Below are positions 20,999 through 32,566 of a stretch of DNA of 64,000 nt, in pieces. The DNA lies in the NCBI GenBank assembly GCA_029990175.1, contig JARKIP010000033.1, forward strand, positions 4,836,001 through 4,900,000, in the 5' to 3' direction. This DNA comes from Petunia secreta. Its lineage: Eukaryota > Streptophyta > Magnoliopsida > Solanales > Solanaceae. The notes beneath the pieces were generated by a model that was given only the letters and a program-made list of their open reading frames with translations, did no database searches and was not told the DNA's origin. Numbering within the stretch: position 1 is the stretch's first letter; the number at the start of each line of letters is the position of its first letter. Made by a program: the position numbers and the translations under genes.

Positions 20999-21680
20999 TT
21001 GAACTCGGGATCAAAAAACCACGACCTACTCTTCCAAGTAGGATTTCAGCTTCACTATGTAAAAGACTCACTTGGTTACAAGACTACCTTCTTACTAACC
21101 TAGGATTAACTGTAACCCTTTAGTGACCTCTTTCACGATCAGTGAAGCTTTGTCAAGTACACGACTTGAACTGAAAAGATACAACTCGATAATTCCTACT
21201 ACAGTTGAACTAAGACTGAACTTTTACAAGACTCAATCTAAGGAACAGGTTCTTACTTAGTTCCCTGTAGCTTACTGATTACAAAAATAAGATAATGACT
21301 CTTTTTAGTGCTTTGCTCGATTCTCTCTTTATTTGTGCATACTTCAATAGCTGATATGCTCCTCGTTTTATAGCTTCAGCAACCAAGAAGTCTTGAGAAA
21401 TTAGAACTCCAAAGCTCCCAAGAGTTTGAGTCCTAATTGAACTCTTCACTTTAAGCATCCGAATCTTTTAGCCCTTATCCATTATTTATGCAATCTTTTC
21501 ATATCACGTTTAGACCTGCATAATTATCAAGAAAAATATTAGTCTAAGGATAATTAACAATATCTCAGCTTAAATAATTTTGCATGAATTATCTATTTAG
21601 CTGCAGTGATTCAAAGGAACAGGTCCTTTGAATCCGTTCCTTAATCATTAGTCAAAACTTCAAGCTTATCCAAGCTAATA
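20999..21680 (-). repeat. 3' LTR of the Sirevirus, truncated
   Basis: 682 bp that align without gaps to 29520-30201. The part matching 29390-29519 is missing. The element-strand start reads TATTAGCTTGG where the other copy has TGTTAGCTTGG, so the terminal TG has mutated. Confidence 0.92.
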
Positions 21681-21694
21681 TTTTCCCTCTTTTT
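21681..21694 (-). promoter_or_regulatory. Polypurine tract of the Sirevirus
   Basis: Minus strand AAAAAGAGGGAAAA directly before the 3' LTR, the expected plus-strand primer of Sireviruses. Confidence 0.8.
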
Positions 21695-21856
21695 GATGAT
21701 GACAAATTCATAAGTATAGCTACATATCCTTAATGTCCTGAAGTACAACTTAAAGCTCAAAAGCAATCACTAGAGACTTATTTATCATTAAGGATTAGAT
21801 TTTCAATTAGGTATAAAGTTCACGCAAAATCAGACTTACTCTTCCCCCTTTTGGCA

Positions 21857-23689
21857 TCATTGAAAAGGTTGCATAAAAATGGCAACATGTTGCCTCAGTG
21901 CCCTCACCTTATTGTTCAAAGGCTGTCTACCAACACCAGCCTGTGGAGGATCAGCTTGAACAGGCAAGTCACAGCTGATTAATGTAGCACATCCAAACTT
22001 CTCCTTCTTTGTAGCCTTAACTACCCCCTCCAAAGGAATTTTCAACTTTGCAAACAAGTGAGTCAAGATGAAGCCAAAGGGCAAATAGTGCTTCCTCTTC
22101 CCAGCAACAACCCTTTTGATCAAATGGATCATAAACCTGGGCCAGTTGATCTGCTTATCAGTGTCAAGCAGTTCCATGAGGACCAGGTCCATGAAACTGG
22201 CAATCCCTCTCTTTTCCTACCTTGGCATCGCGATCTTGTTCACAAACTCAAATAACACTTGGTACTGTGGATGTATCTCACTTTTCTGCACTGCTCTTGG
22301 TTTTTCTTCTTCTCCATTCTCAGCAAATTTCCTTGTAATTTCCAATCCAGTAGGCAAGTTTGTCAAGTCAGGCCATACTTTCTTGACATAGCTGCCATAT
22401 CCAACTGATGGGAATCCCCAACAGTTCACCAAGTTCCCTAATGTCAAAAGTAATCACATTGTCATGGACAGAGGTGGTAATCCTGTCCCTCTTGGTAGAG
22501 CAATTCTTGTAGAACTCCTGCACCATCTCCTTTGCACACCTGCCAGTAATCTGAAGGACCATGTCCCTCCAGCCCTGAACTTGCAATTTTTGCAGCAACA
22601 AAATCATACCCTCTTCTCCCACATCAGAGAGCACTCTTCCTTTCAACACTTTCCTAGTCAGCATGTCATCATGGACACAATGTTGTACTTCATCTCCCTC
22701 AGCCTCACTCTCACTATCATCTCCAGCAAAATATTCATCACTGTCACTATCATCACCAGAACTTTCATCCACCAAAGTCCTTTTGGAGGACCTGGTCCTC
22801 TTGGAAGACTTTTCTGCTGCAGTTTTCACAGAGCTCCTTGTCACACGCCTCTGTGCAAGTTTTCTTTTCTTAGACTGAGGCATAACCTCCTCAACATCTT
22901 CCATCTCATCATCTTCATCACCAACAACATCCTTTTCTATCACCTCAACTTCTTCCTCCTCAACAGGATCAAAAACCTATTTCCCTTTCCCTTTTCTGCT
23001 TCTTTCTAGAGCAGCAACTAAGTTCTCATCAGCAGCTTTGACAACACTCCTTGTCCTTCTAACCCAGAAGCAGGAGTTGAGGCAGAAGGAACAAGTATTT
23101 TTGCCTTGGAAGAACTTTCACCTTTCTTCTTAATCCCTGGCTTATAACTATCACTAATTTTCTTTAACTTAGCAGCAATCTCAGTAGACATTTTATCATC
23201 AATAGGTCCCTTTCGAGCAAGTTTTCTTTTTAAACTCCTAATGTTGATCAAATCAATAATAGGCCGGTCACTGTCACTTATTGCTTCTTCAACATTTATC
23301 ACATCTTCCATGGGTGCTCTAAAAGCAACCTCAGGAGACCCAGATGATTCATGCATGGGTGGTTCCGAATGTTTTATGGTTTCCCCTTCCCCCTCAGGAA
23401 CAGTTCCAAACCCCTCTTCCTTCTCCCCTTTATCCTCAACTACATTTAAGGGATAAGCAAAATTTTCCTGATACTGATAAATGATCATTGCCCTTGACAA
23501 GTCCTCAACCTGTTCAACAATCGATTCAGCCGTGGGAACTGGTCCTTTCCCCTGAATTTCTGGTTAAGGTACTTCTGGGATATTTTCAGGAATTTCAGGG
23601 TTTGGGTTTGTGGTGTCCATGGGTGAAGGAGGGTTGGGAATCTGTTCAGAAGTGGGTGCAGATGATGAATTTTCAGGAGAAAGAGACAT
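21857..23689 (-). pseudogene. Accessory ORF after pol (plant transposon protein, Transposase_32-like)
   Basis: Starts at MSLSPENSSS (23689) with a Pro/Ser-rich leader. An acidic and Lys-rich middle follows, with nuclear-signal-like SKKRKLAQRR. The C-terminal domain reads GWRDMVLQITGRCAKEMVQE, FDIRELGELLGIP, LFEFVNKIAMPR, then MDLVLMELLDTDKQINWPRF and LPFGFILTHLF. This pattern matches, from memory, the 'putative plant transposon protein' family (PF20167). The position is where Sireviruses carry the so-called env-like ORF, but I see no signal peptide or membrane segment. A nonsense codon lies near 23565 and frame changes near 23018, 22368 and 22217. Function unknown. Confidence 0.65.
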
Positions 23690-24291
23690 TCTTGCAATAC
23701 GATTTAGGAGATATGTTACTATTCTTTCTGAAATTTTGAGAGTGCAATTTTCAAACAAAGTGAAAGAATAATAAGGAAGAAAGAGTGTATTTATATAATG
23801 AAATAGGAGTGGAGGTTGAGTGTGAAACAATCACTATTACCTCATTGAAAGACATGCAGCCGTTACTGGACTCTTGGGAGTCTCCCGAAAAAATATAGGC
23901 GTTAGGCTTTCAAGTTACCTTTTCTGAATGGGAACTGTTCCTCCGATGGGACTCTTATGCAGTTTGGATATGATTAGGATTCCTAGTGGGATTTATCCTA
24001 ATTGCAAGTTACCTATAGCCTTAATTTTCTAAGATAAATGAATAATAAGGAGTACATACCTGATTTTAACACGAAAAATCAGTGTCCTTCCAATTTGAAA
24101 CACTTTTGTTCAATCCGAAATTCTAAGAGCATAAGGGTAACATCATTCAATTTTAGAAACTCTAAACAAAAATTATGGCATAAGAGTATACAATGAAGTA
24201 TTAAGCTGGATTGAATATTTTAAATTGACTTGAATAAAATTCATTTTAGGCGCAATTTTATAGCCAATTATGAAGTAAAGCATTGATAAAT
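23690..24291 (-). other. Spacer between accessory ORF and RNase H
   Basis: AT-rich, without a supported gene. In Sireviruses this gap could hold the leader of a subgenomic or spliced message for the last ORF; nothing in the sequence proves that. Confidence 0.4.
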
Positions 24292-25917
24292 TTAAGTGAA
24301 TTTAATCATCCCTAATTCCAACCTATTTCTTTCGAAATCATCTCTTCCTAAAGCTTTTGTAAAGATGTCAGCAATTTGCTTTTCAATGGGGCGAAATGCC
24401 ATGGTGATCAAACCTTTTTCATAGTTATCTCTTAGGAAATGATGTCTTATATCAATATGTTTAATTCTTTTGTGATGCACTGGATTTTTTGTCATGTTGA
24501 TAGCACTAGTGTTGTCATAAAAGATAGGAGCAGTTCCTACATCAACACCAAAATCCTGTAATTGTTGTTTAATCCATAACAACTGCGAACAACATGAGGC
24601 AGCTGCCACATATTCAGCCTCAGCAGTGGAAAGTGCCATTGAATTTTGTTTCTTAGTTCCCCAAGAGACCAAACACTCACCAAGAAAATGTGCCATACCT
24701 GAGGTACTTTTTCTATCAACAAGGAAACCTGCATAGTCAGCATCAGTATATCCAACAAGATTAAAACTACCACCTTTTGGATACCAAAGTCCCAAGGGAC
24801 CTGTTCCTTTCAGATACCTCAATACTCTCTCAACAGCTTTCAAATGAAATTCCTTAGGATCTGGCTGAAACCTAGCACACAAACCAACACGGAACACAAT
24901 ATCAAGTCTACTAGCAGTTAGATAAAGTAGAGAACCAATCATACCTCTATACAATTTTTGATCAACTGATATTCCATATTCATCAAGATCTAATTTTGTG
25001 GCAGTGGCAATAGGTGTGTCAATTTCTTTAGCATTATCCATATCAAACCTTTTAAGTAATTTCTTAATATATTTTTGTTGATGGATCATAGTTCCATTTG
25101 AGGTTTGCTTAATTTGTAAACACAAAAAGAAATTGAGTTCACCCATCATGGTCATTTCAAATTCACTCCCCATCAAGTTTTCAAATTCCTTACTTAAATT
25201 TTCACAAGTAGCACCAAAGATTATATCATCTACATAAATTTGAACAATTAAGAGATGCTTACCTTTTTCTTTCAAAAACAATGTGCTATCAATTTTATCT
25301 TTTTTATATCCATGCTGAAGTAAAAATTTTGATAGCCTTTCATACCATGCTCTTGGTGCTTGCTTGAGTCCATACAAGGCCTTGTCCAATTTGTACACAT
25401 GTTCAGGGAACTGTTCATTCTCAACGCCTGGAGGTTGCTTAACATGCACTTATTCTTTTAAGTAACCATTCAGAAATGCACTTTTAACATCCATTTGATG
25501 TAGAGTAAATTCCATGTATGTAGCAAAGGCTATGAGAAGTCTTATTGCTTCCAATCTTGCAACTGGAGCAAAAGCCTCATCATAGTCGATGCCCTCCTCT
25601 TGACTATACCATTGAACAACTAACCTGGCCTTATTTCTTATTACCATGCCATCCTAATCAAGTTTGTTTCTGAAAATCCATTTTGTTCCTATTATGGACC
25701 TGTTCCTTGGCTTGGGTTCCAGATGCCAAACTTGACTTCTTTGGAATTGATTCAATTCCTCCTGCATAGCATTGATCCAATCTGTATCCTTCAGTGCTTC
25801 TTTCACATTTTTGGGTTCAACAAGGGATAGGAAAGCACTAAAGACACACAAATTATGATTTTTAACTGCTGATCTAGTTTGTATCCCAGCAGTCTTATCT
25901 AAGATTATTTGATCCAC
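24292..25917 (-). pseudogene. Sirevirus reverse transcriptase and RNase H
   Basis: Three frames on the minus strand. RT starts near 25917 with NAMQEELNQFQRSQVWHLEP, continues through FAPVARLEAIRLLIAFA (25647-25450) and KALYGLKQAPRAWYE, and has the catalytic box IYVDDIIFG. RNase H follows with RKSTSGMAHFLGECLVSWGT, the acidic STAEAEYVAAA and the C-terminal DIRHHFLRDNYEKG ending ADIFTKAL. Stops at about 25650 and 25449 split the frame. The last frame, 385 codons, is intact through its end at 24292. Confidence 0.92.
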
Positions 25918-25938
25918 AGGATGTGACTCTTGATACTT

Positions 25939-27121
25939 TTAAGGCTTGAGTATCAATCCATTGTCAGAAGTCCATTGATGTGGAACAATTCCCGAGGGAA
26001 TGGTACTTCCAATATGTGAAGTGGAACAAACATTTGTTCCCCCTGTTTCTGTGCCACTCTTCTCAGTTCTGTCTTGAGGAACAATCCCTTGCAGTTCACT
26101 TCTCACATCCAATGTCTGCATTTGTGGATCAATTTCATTATCTTTCAGCATTCCAATCTCTTCATCCTGCTGTACCTGTTCTTGAGTGAGACTGTCAGTT
26201 TCATCAAATTTAACATGTATGCTTTCTTCAATTTTTAATGTTTTCTTGTTAAAAACTCTATAAGATTTACTATTGGAAGAATAACCAACAAAGATTCCCT
26301 CATCACTTCTAGGATCAAATTTTCCTAAGGCATATTTCCCATAGTTGTGTATAAAACATTTGCAACCAAAAGCCCTATGATGAGAGTTATTTGGTTTTCT
26401 TCCCTTAAGCGGCTCATATGGAGTCTTATTTATTAATGGCCTTGTCATACATCTATTTACTATGTAGCATGCAGTATTAATGGCCTCAGCCCAAAAGTTT
26501 TGTGGAAAGTTTCCAGATATTAGCATAGTCCTTGCCATTTCCTCTAGAGTCCTATTTTTCCTTTCCACTACACCATTTTGTTGTGGAGTTCTAGGTGAAG
26601 AAAAATTGTGATTAATGCCATTTTCATTACAAAAATTGAAAAACATGATTTTCAAATTCAGTTCCATGACCAGACCTAATGGCAACAATGTGACTATCTA
26701 GAGTTCTTTGAGCTTTCATAGCAAAAATTGAAAATGCATTAAAAGCTTCTTCTTTAGATGCAAGAAATATAGTCCATATAAATCTGGAGTAATCATCCAC
26801 TAATATCATAGCATACTTCTTACTTTCACGACTCATTATTCTCATTGGTCCACATAAATTCATATGGACCAGTTCCAAAGGTTTAATGGTACTTACCTGT
26901 TTCTTTGGTTTGAAGGAGGATTTTACCTGCTTCCCCCTGGCACATCCTTCACATACCTTTTCATCCTTAAACTTGATGTTAGGAAGACCTATCACCAAAT
27001 TCTTGGACACAAGGTTGTTCAGTTGTGAAAGACTAGCATGGCCAAGTCTTTTGTGCCATAGGAGGGGATCATTTTGTACCACACTTAAGCAACTCAAGCT
27101 TCCATCAGATAGTGTCAACAA
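25939..27121 (-). pseudogene. Sirevirus integrase
   Basis: Two overlapping frames, 27121-26627 and 26688-25939. The HHCC finger is visible as LWHKRLGHAS followed by CEGCARGKQ. The catalytic core has LVDDYSRFIW, then a second site reading RSGHGTEFEN where D is usual (H in place of D at the catalytic position), then TPQQNGVVERKNRTLEE with the catalytic Glu. The C-terminal part has the GKFDPRSDEGIFVGYS motif. A frameshift near 26640-26690 splits it. Confidence 0.88.
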
Positions 27122-27169
27122 GTCTACCTTGTAGATGTTTCCATGTCTATTTCCCTACAAAATAAACTC

Positions 27170-27484
27170 TCAAGAAGTTTGGTTAGTCACAGTGCAACCA
27201 GTAGATGAGAAATTAGCATTATTACCTTTGTCACACAATTGAGATATACTCAATAAGAAATGCTTCAACCCATCTACTAGAAACACATTGTCTATACTAT
27301 GTGAATCAGACCTACCTATCTTACCAATGCCAGTGATTTCCCCTTTCTTACCATTACCGAAGGAAACACTTCCTCCTTGGAAGGCTGAGAGTGAAAGGAA
27401 CAGTTCTTTATGTCCTGTCATGTGCCTTGAGCAACCACTGTCCATGTACCATTTGTGGTTTCTCTCCTTTACTCTAGCCTGCAA
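27170..27484 (-). pseudogene. Sirevirus aspartic protease
   Basis: WYMDSGCSRHMTG carries the D-S-G active site of Copia proteases, followed by SFGNGKKGEITGIGKI and NVFLVDGLKHFLLSISQLCD. It ends in a stop at 27170, just before the integrase frame. Confidence 0.88.
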
Positions 27485-27491
27485 AAGAAAA

Positions 27492-29339
27492 CTAGGGGTT
27501 AATTTTAAGAACCCAAACTAGTTTGGGTTCCTTTCCTTGAGAAAAAGGATGAATCAGATCTCTTCTAGCCCAGAATGGTAATGGTTTCTTTGTGTGAACA
27601 GTTTTCTTTCTTACAGAATTTTGAGCAGGTTTATAGGACCTGTTCCTATGTGTAGCCATTTTCAAAGATTGGAAATTTTCTTTCAAGTGTCCAGTGTTCC
27701 TACAATGAGTGCATAGCCAGTTTTTAGGAGGTGATAGGTACTTCCTCTTTGGATCCCATTTGTATGAGGACTGTGCTTTAATGAATCCAATACCCTTCCT
27801 ATTACTACTATGATTCCTGTAACCATTCTAGTGCTTCAGAGGACTTATTCCATTTTACAGTTTTTCTTAACTCCATTTTTGTTTTAACCAAGTCTTCTTC
27901 CAAAAATCTTATCTTTTCATCTTTCTTGCACAATTCATCAACTGTGACTTTCAGTTTCTCTTCAGCAATGATCTGATAAGAATTAGCAATGCCTTTACCA
28001 TTTTCAATTGTTTTAACATTTTGTAATTCCTGAACAGTTGATTCAAGTGTGAGGACATGTTCCTCAAGCATGCTAATCTTTCGTTTCAGAGAGTTATTTT
28101 TAATTACTGCCTTTTTGTATTCTGCTGCTAAACTATCAATTTCATCATGCAGTTGATGTTTGCTATCCCTTGGAGATTTAAACTCATTTAACACAGTATG
28201 AAATACTTTAACTAATTTCTCTCAAGGCATGCTTTTCACATCTTGTCTAAGTTTAGAAACAAATACGTCAGCATCTTCTTCATTATCTGAGTCTTCATGA
28301 GCCATTAGAGCAAGATCCTCATCCAGATCATCATCAGATACTTCATCCTCACTGTCTTGCCATCCTGCAACCATAGCTTTGGGATTTCCACTTTTCTTTC
28401 GGACCGCTTCCCTAGCCTTTTTCCTTTCCACAATATATCTCTTCCTCCATTCTCCTTCCATGATCGGACATTTGCTGATGTAGTGTTCCATGCTGCCACA
28501 TTTGAAGCATTCTCCAGCCCGTTTAATGTTAGAAGACCTACCCTGTCCACTAATCCCCTTTTTCTTATTAAAATATTTTGGAACACTTTTAGCAATAAGG
28601 ACCAGTTCCTTATCATCGATAGGCTTATCAGCAACAGTTAAGGCTAGGTTAGGTTTAGTTTTAGCTGGTTTACCTGTGTTTTTATCCGTTTTCCTTAGTT
28701 CATAAGTTTTCAAATTTCCTATAAGCTCATCTAAAGATTAGGTAGTCAGATCCTTACTTTCAATAATAGCACAAGCCTTAATCTCCCAAGAATCTGGAAG
28801 AACCCTAGTTAGGATCTTTTCTACTCTATCTTCAACAGTTAAAACCCTTCCCAAAGAAATAAGTTCAGATGTAATAGCATTAAATCTAGTATACATTTCA
28901 GAAATTGATTATCCTCTTTCATTTTAAAGCTTTCATATTAAGCATAAAGGAGTTTACCTCTAGATTTTTTTACCTGACTTGTTCCCTCATGTGCAACCTG
29001 TAGAGCATCCCAGATTTCCTTTGCAGTGGTATACCCTCTAATTCTAGTGCACTCATCAGGACTGAGTCCACAGACAAGCCACTTCCTAGCTTTGGCATTC
29101 TTTTCCCACTGCCTTAAGTCTTTAGCATTGCATTCCCTTCTAGTTTTGGGAACATCATTTCCATCAGCATCCTTTTTCATTGGAATCATGGGACCTTCAG
29201 TCACTATGTCCGATAACTCATAGTCTTCAGCCTGAAGATGATCTCTCATCCTTTCCTTCCACAATGAGTAATACTTTTCATTAAATAAAGGTGCCCTAAC
29301 AGTTGACTGACCCTCACCATTTTCATGTGATGTACTCAT
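27492..29339 (-). pseudogene. Sirevirus Gag (UBN2-type, zinc knuckles, coiled coil)
   Basis: The start is taken at MSTSHENGEG (29339); the longer frame begins inside the LTR. The N-terminal domain reads YSLWKERMRDHLQ and KEIWDALQVAHEGT, as in UBN2-type Copia Gag. After a frame break near 28730-28940, the first knuckle CFKCGSMEHYISKC (CX2CX4HX4C) appears near 28490. An acidic patch follows, then a coiled coil (28194-27808). A second knuckle, CTHCRNTGHLKENF, has lost its last Cys. Gag forms the particle; the long coiled-coil Gag is typical of Sireviruses. Confidence 0.85.
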
Positions 29340-29370
29340 TCTAATCCTAGGTGTTAGCCTTTTCAAGGAT

Positions 29371-29387
29371 AACCCGCTATGATACCA
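29371..29387 (-). promoter_or_regulatory. Primer-binding site of the Sirevirus (initiator Met tRNA)
   Basis: Minus strand TGGTATCATAGCGGGTT, two bases after the LTR end ATATCA. The canonical form is TGGTATCAGAGC, so one base has changed. Confidence 0.85.
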
Positions 29388-29389
29388 AT

Positions 29390-30201
29390 TGATATTTCCC
29401 AAGATACACCACTTTACTGTTTTAAGGATCAGTTCCTTAAAATGTGTTCCCTTACTATGTTATGTGCGGAATTCAAACTGTAAGTAAATGAACACCCAAT
29501 ATTAGCGTGGAAAAACCCCTTGAACTCGGGATCAAAAAACCACGACCTACTCTTCCAAGTAGGATTTCAACTTTACTATGTAAAAGACACACTTGGTTAC
29601 AAGACTACTTTCTTACTAACCTAGGACTAACTCTAATCCTTTAGTGACCTCTTTCACGATCAGTGAAGCTTTTTCAAGTACGCGACTTGAACTGAAAAGA
29701 TACAACTCGATAATTCCTACTACAGTTGAACTAACACTGAACTTTTACAAGACTCAATCTAAAGAACAGGTTCTTACTTAGTTCCCTGTAGCTTACTGAT
29801 TACACAAATAAGATAATGACTCTTTTTAGTGCTTTGCTCGATTCTCTATTTATTTGTGCATACTTCAATAGCTGATATGCTCCTCGTTTTATAGCCTCAG
29901 CAACCAAGAAGTCTTGAGCAATTAGAACTCCAAAGCTCGCAAGAGTTTGAGTCCTAATTGAATTCTTCACTTTAAGCATCCGAATCTTTTAGCCCTTTTC
30001 CATTATTTATGCAATCTTTTCATATCACATTTAGACCTGCATAATTATCAAGATAAACATTAGTCTAAGGATAATTAACAATATCTCAGCTTAAATGATT
30101 TTGCATGAATTATCTATTTAGCTGTAGTGATTCAAAGGAACAGGTCCTTTGAATCCGTTCCTTAATCATCAGTCAAAACTTCAAGCTTATCCAAGCTAAC
30201 A
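29390..30201 (-). repeat. 5' LTR of the Sirevirus
   Basis: On + from TGATATTTCCC to CAAGCTAACA, 812 bp. Both termini are present and the PBS is adjacent. The flank at 30202 (AGGAG) continues as Ogre1 LTR, matching 50009 onward. Confidence 0.93.
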
Positions 30202-30391
30202 AGGAGTAATTGTAGAAAGTTGCAAAATAGCTACGGTTTGAGATGATGCTTTGAAAATAGACTCAATTACCAGGCTATTATGAAAAAATAATTTGAAAAT
30301 AATAGACGAGGTAGGAATGGATGCACAAGCATGTGTAAAATTCAAGAACGATTGATTTTAAAAATAGGAGGGACAAAATTGGGTGTCAACA
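30202..30391 (-). repeat. 3' LTR remnant of Ogre1
   Basis: 190 bp matching about 50009-50198 with few differences, ending GGTGTCAACA. The remaining ~3.4 kb of the LTR should lie beyond the Sirevirus but is gone. Confidence 0.92.
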
Positions 30392-30410
30392 GCTGCCCCT
30401 CTTTGCCCGG
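30392..30410 (-). promoter_or_regulatory. Polypurine tract of Ogre1
   Basis: Minus strand CCGGGCAAAGAGGGGCAGC directly before the LTR start TGTTGACACCC. The same tract is found in element Y at 58647-58665. Confidence 0.85.
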
Positions 30411-30762
30411 GGATGATGAAAGAGTCTTCAGACAAAGACGTTGACAGTGCGGCCAATTTTGTCATGACTATAGAAAAAGTTATGATTTAAGTGAAATATG
30501 GGGCGTCAAGCTGAGATGTTTGTTTCGCTTGGAGTGTGTTTCCTGAAATGAAAATGTGTTTTGCAAACATAATGTATATATATTTAAAACGTACCTTCCT
30601 GCCAGGCTGGATTATCTTTCTAGGATTATTGCAATACGAGATTGTGTCTGCCATGCCATGATTGTACATCTGCTGCTGTCAAGTGTTGAATTCGACATCG
30701 AGTTGTATGCCTTCTGTCGGTGCATTGGGCTGTGTACCCTCCGCAAAGAATAAAAATGAAAA

Positions 30763-31950
30763 ATCGGTATCGCGCTGTGTACCCTCTACCGACGCCTTAG
30801 CTGTGTACCCTCAGCATATTTAAATGACAAATCCATATCGGGTTGTGTACCCTCAATCGACGCTTCGGGTTGTATGCCCTCAGCTAATTTAAAATGACAA
30901 ATCGATATCGGGCTGTGTACCCTCCATCGACGCCTCGGGTTGTATGCCCTCAGCTAATTTAAAATGAAAAATCGATATCGGGTTGCGTACCCTCAATCGA
31001 CGCCTCGGGTTGTATGCCCTCAGCTAATTTAAAATGACAAATCGATATCGGGTTGTGTACTCTCAATCGACGGCTCGGGTTGTATGCCCTCAGCTAATTT
31101 AAAATGACAAATCAATATCGGGTTGTGTACCCTCAATCGACTCTTTGGGTTGTTCGCCCTCAGCTAATTTAAAATGACAAACCGATATCGAGCTGTGTAC
31201 CCTCAATCGACGCCTCGGGTTGTATGCCCTCAGCTAATTTAAAATGTCAAATCAGTATCGGGCTGTGTACCCTCAATCGACGCCTCGGGTTGTATGCACT
31301 CAGCTAATTTAAAATGACAAATCAGTATCGGGCTGCGTACCCTCAATCGACGCCTCGGGTTGTATGCCCTCAGCTAATTTAAAATGACAAATCGATATCG
31401 GGTTGTGTACCTTCAATCGACGCTTCGGGTTGTATGCCCTGAGCTAATTTAAAATGACAAATCGATATCGGGCTGTGTACCCTTAATCGACGCTTCGGGT
31501 TGTCTGCCCTCAGCTAATTAAAAATGACAAATTGATATCGGGCTGTGTACCCTCAATCGACACCTCGGGTTGTATGCCATCAGCTAATTTAAAATGACAA
31601 ATCGATATCGGGCTGTGTACCCTCAATCGACGCCTGGGGTTGTATGCCCTCAGCTAATTTAAAATGCAAAATCGATATCGGGCTGTGTACCCTCAATCGA
31701 CGCTTCGGGTTGTTTGCCCTCAGCTAATGTAAAATTACAAATCGATATCGGGCTGTGTACCCTCAATCGACGCCTCGGGTTGTATGCCCTCAGCTAATTT
31801 AAAATGACAAATCGATATCGGGCTGTGTACCCTCAATCGACGCTTCGGGTTGTCTGCCCTCAGCTAATTTAAAATGACAAATCGATATCGGGCTGTGTAC
31901 CCTCAATCGACGCTTCGGGTTGTCTTCCCTCAGCTAATGTAAATGATAAA
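30763..31950 (-). repeat. 70-bp tandem repeat array in the Ogre1 3' UTR
   Basis: Sixteen consecutive units start with ATCGATATCG or a close variant at 30831, 30901, 30971 and every 70 bp to 31881, with no length change, after one 68-bp unit at 30763. Each unit is itself a diverged doublet: a TATCGGGCTGTGTACCCTC half and a CTCGGGTTGTATGCCCTC half. The unit length never varies, so amplification was recent or homogenised. A related array is in element Y. Confidence 0.95.
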
Positions 31951-32566
31951 CCTTTCGTTGAAGCGTATTTTTCGTGCATTGTTGATTAAGTATCTTTCGT
32001 GCCTGCATCCAAAGAAAGACTGGTGAGTTGTACGGGGGGGGGGGGGGGGTGGGGGTTTGTTTGTGCATTCTTGACTTGTTTCGCGTTCGTTGTCCACGGG
32101 TGCCGGGATCTTGGCCGAGCTGATAGGGATATGCATAAAATAGTATGTAATGCAAATGATTTTGAAAAACTTTTATAAGAAAGAAAATGAAATAAAGTAT
32201 TTTGTCCCATTGTTTCACAAGTCGCGTTGTGCAAAGACAAAGTTGTCGTCCTTTATGCTGTTCCAAACTCCATTAAGTGAATTTTGAGGGCGACCTCAAA
32301 ATTCTGCCCCAGTTTATATTTGAAATTTTTGAGAGCTCAAAAATTTCTGCCCCACTGTCAATTATGTTTGTCCTTTGGGAATTTTTGAGAGTTCCTAAAA
32401 AATTCTGCCCCAGTGTTTGCTTTGCAGGGAAAATGAAGTTTTTGTATTTATGCGACCGAACCTTGAATAGGTTGCCTATGTATCCCACTTGGGGAATCAG
32501 GTCGTGACGTAGTTCAGATTACATAATGTATTGCAGAATGTAGAAATCATTAACCAGTATGGATTC
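31951..32566 (-). other. Ogre1 3' UTR with poly-G and three hairpin cassettes
   Basis: No gene supported. It contains a 16-nt G run (32034-32049) and three cassettes, each an inverted repeat of the type ATTTTGAGG/CCTCAAAAT followed by TCTGCCCCA (32281-32312, 32322-32354, 32379-32412). On the element strand the cassettes begin TGGGGCAGA, purine-rich like a polypurine tract. Confidence 0.7.

Larger units (their letters stand above)
20999..30201 (-). mobile_element. Sirevirus-type Ty1/Copia element inside the Ogre1 LTR
   Basis: Minus-strand order is 5' LTR, initiator-Met PBS, gag with zinc knuckle and coiled coil, protease, integrase, RT, RNase H, then an extra ORF before a polypurine tract and 3' LTR. 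Integrase before RT defines Copia. The extra ORF after pol and the long gag with a coiled coil fit Sireviruses. LTRs differ at 25 of 680 sites by hand count (3.7%). The 3' LTR has lost its last 130 bp at the 20998 junction. Confidence 0.88.

Noticed and set aside
22464..23009. 181-codon plus-strand ORF
   Set aside because: It is the reverse shadow of the Sirevirus accessory ORF, which has the recognisable domain on the minus strand.
21857..23689. True envelope protein of the Sirevirus
   Set aside because: Position fits the env-like ORF of Sireviruses, but there is no signal peptide or membrane segment, and the C-terminal domain resembles a plant transposon protein family.
30763..31950. CRISPR-like regular repeats
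   Set aside because: Units are contiguous 70-bp tandem copies with no unique spacers, and the context is a plant retrotransposon 3' UTR.
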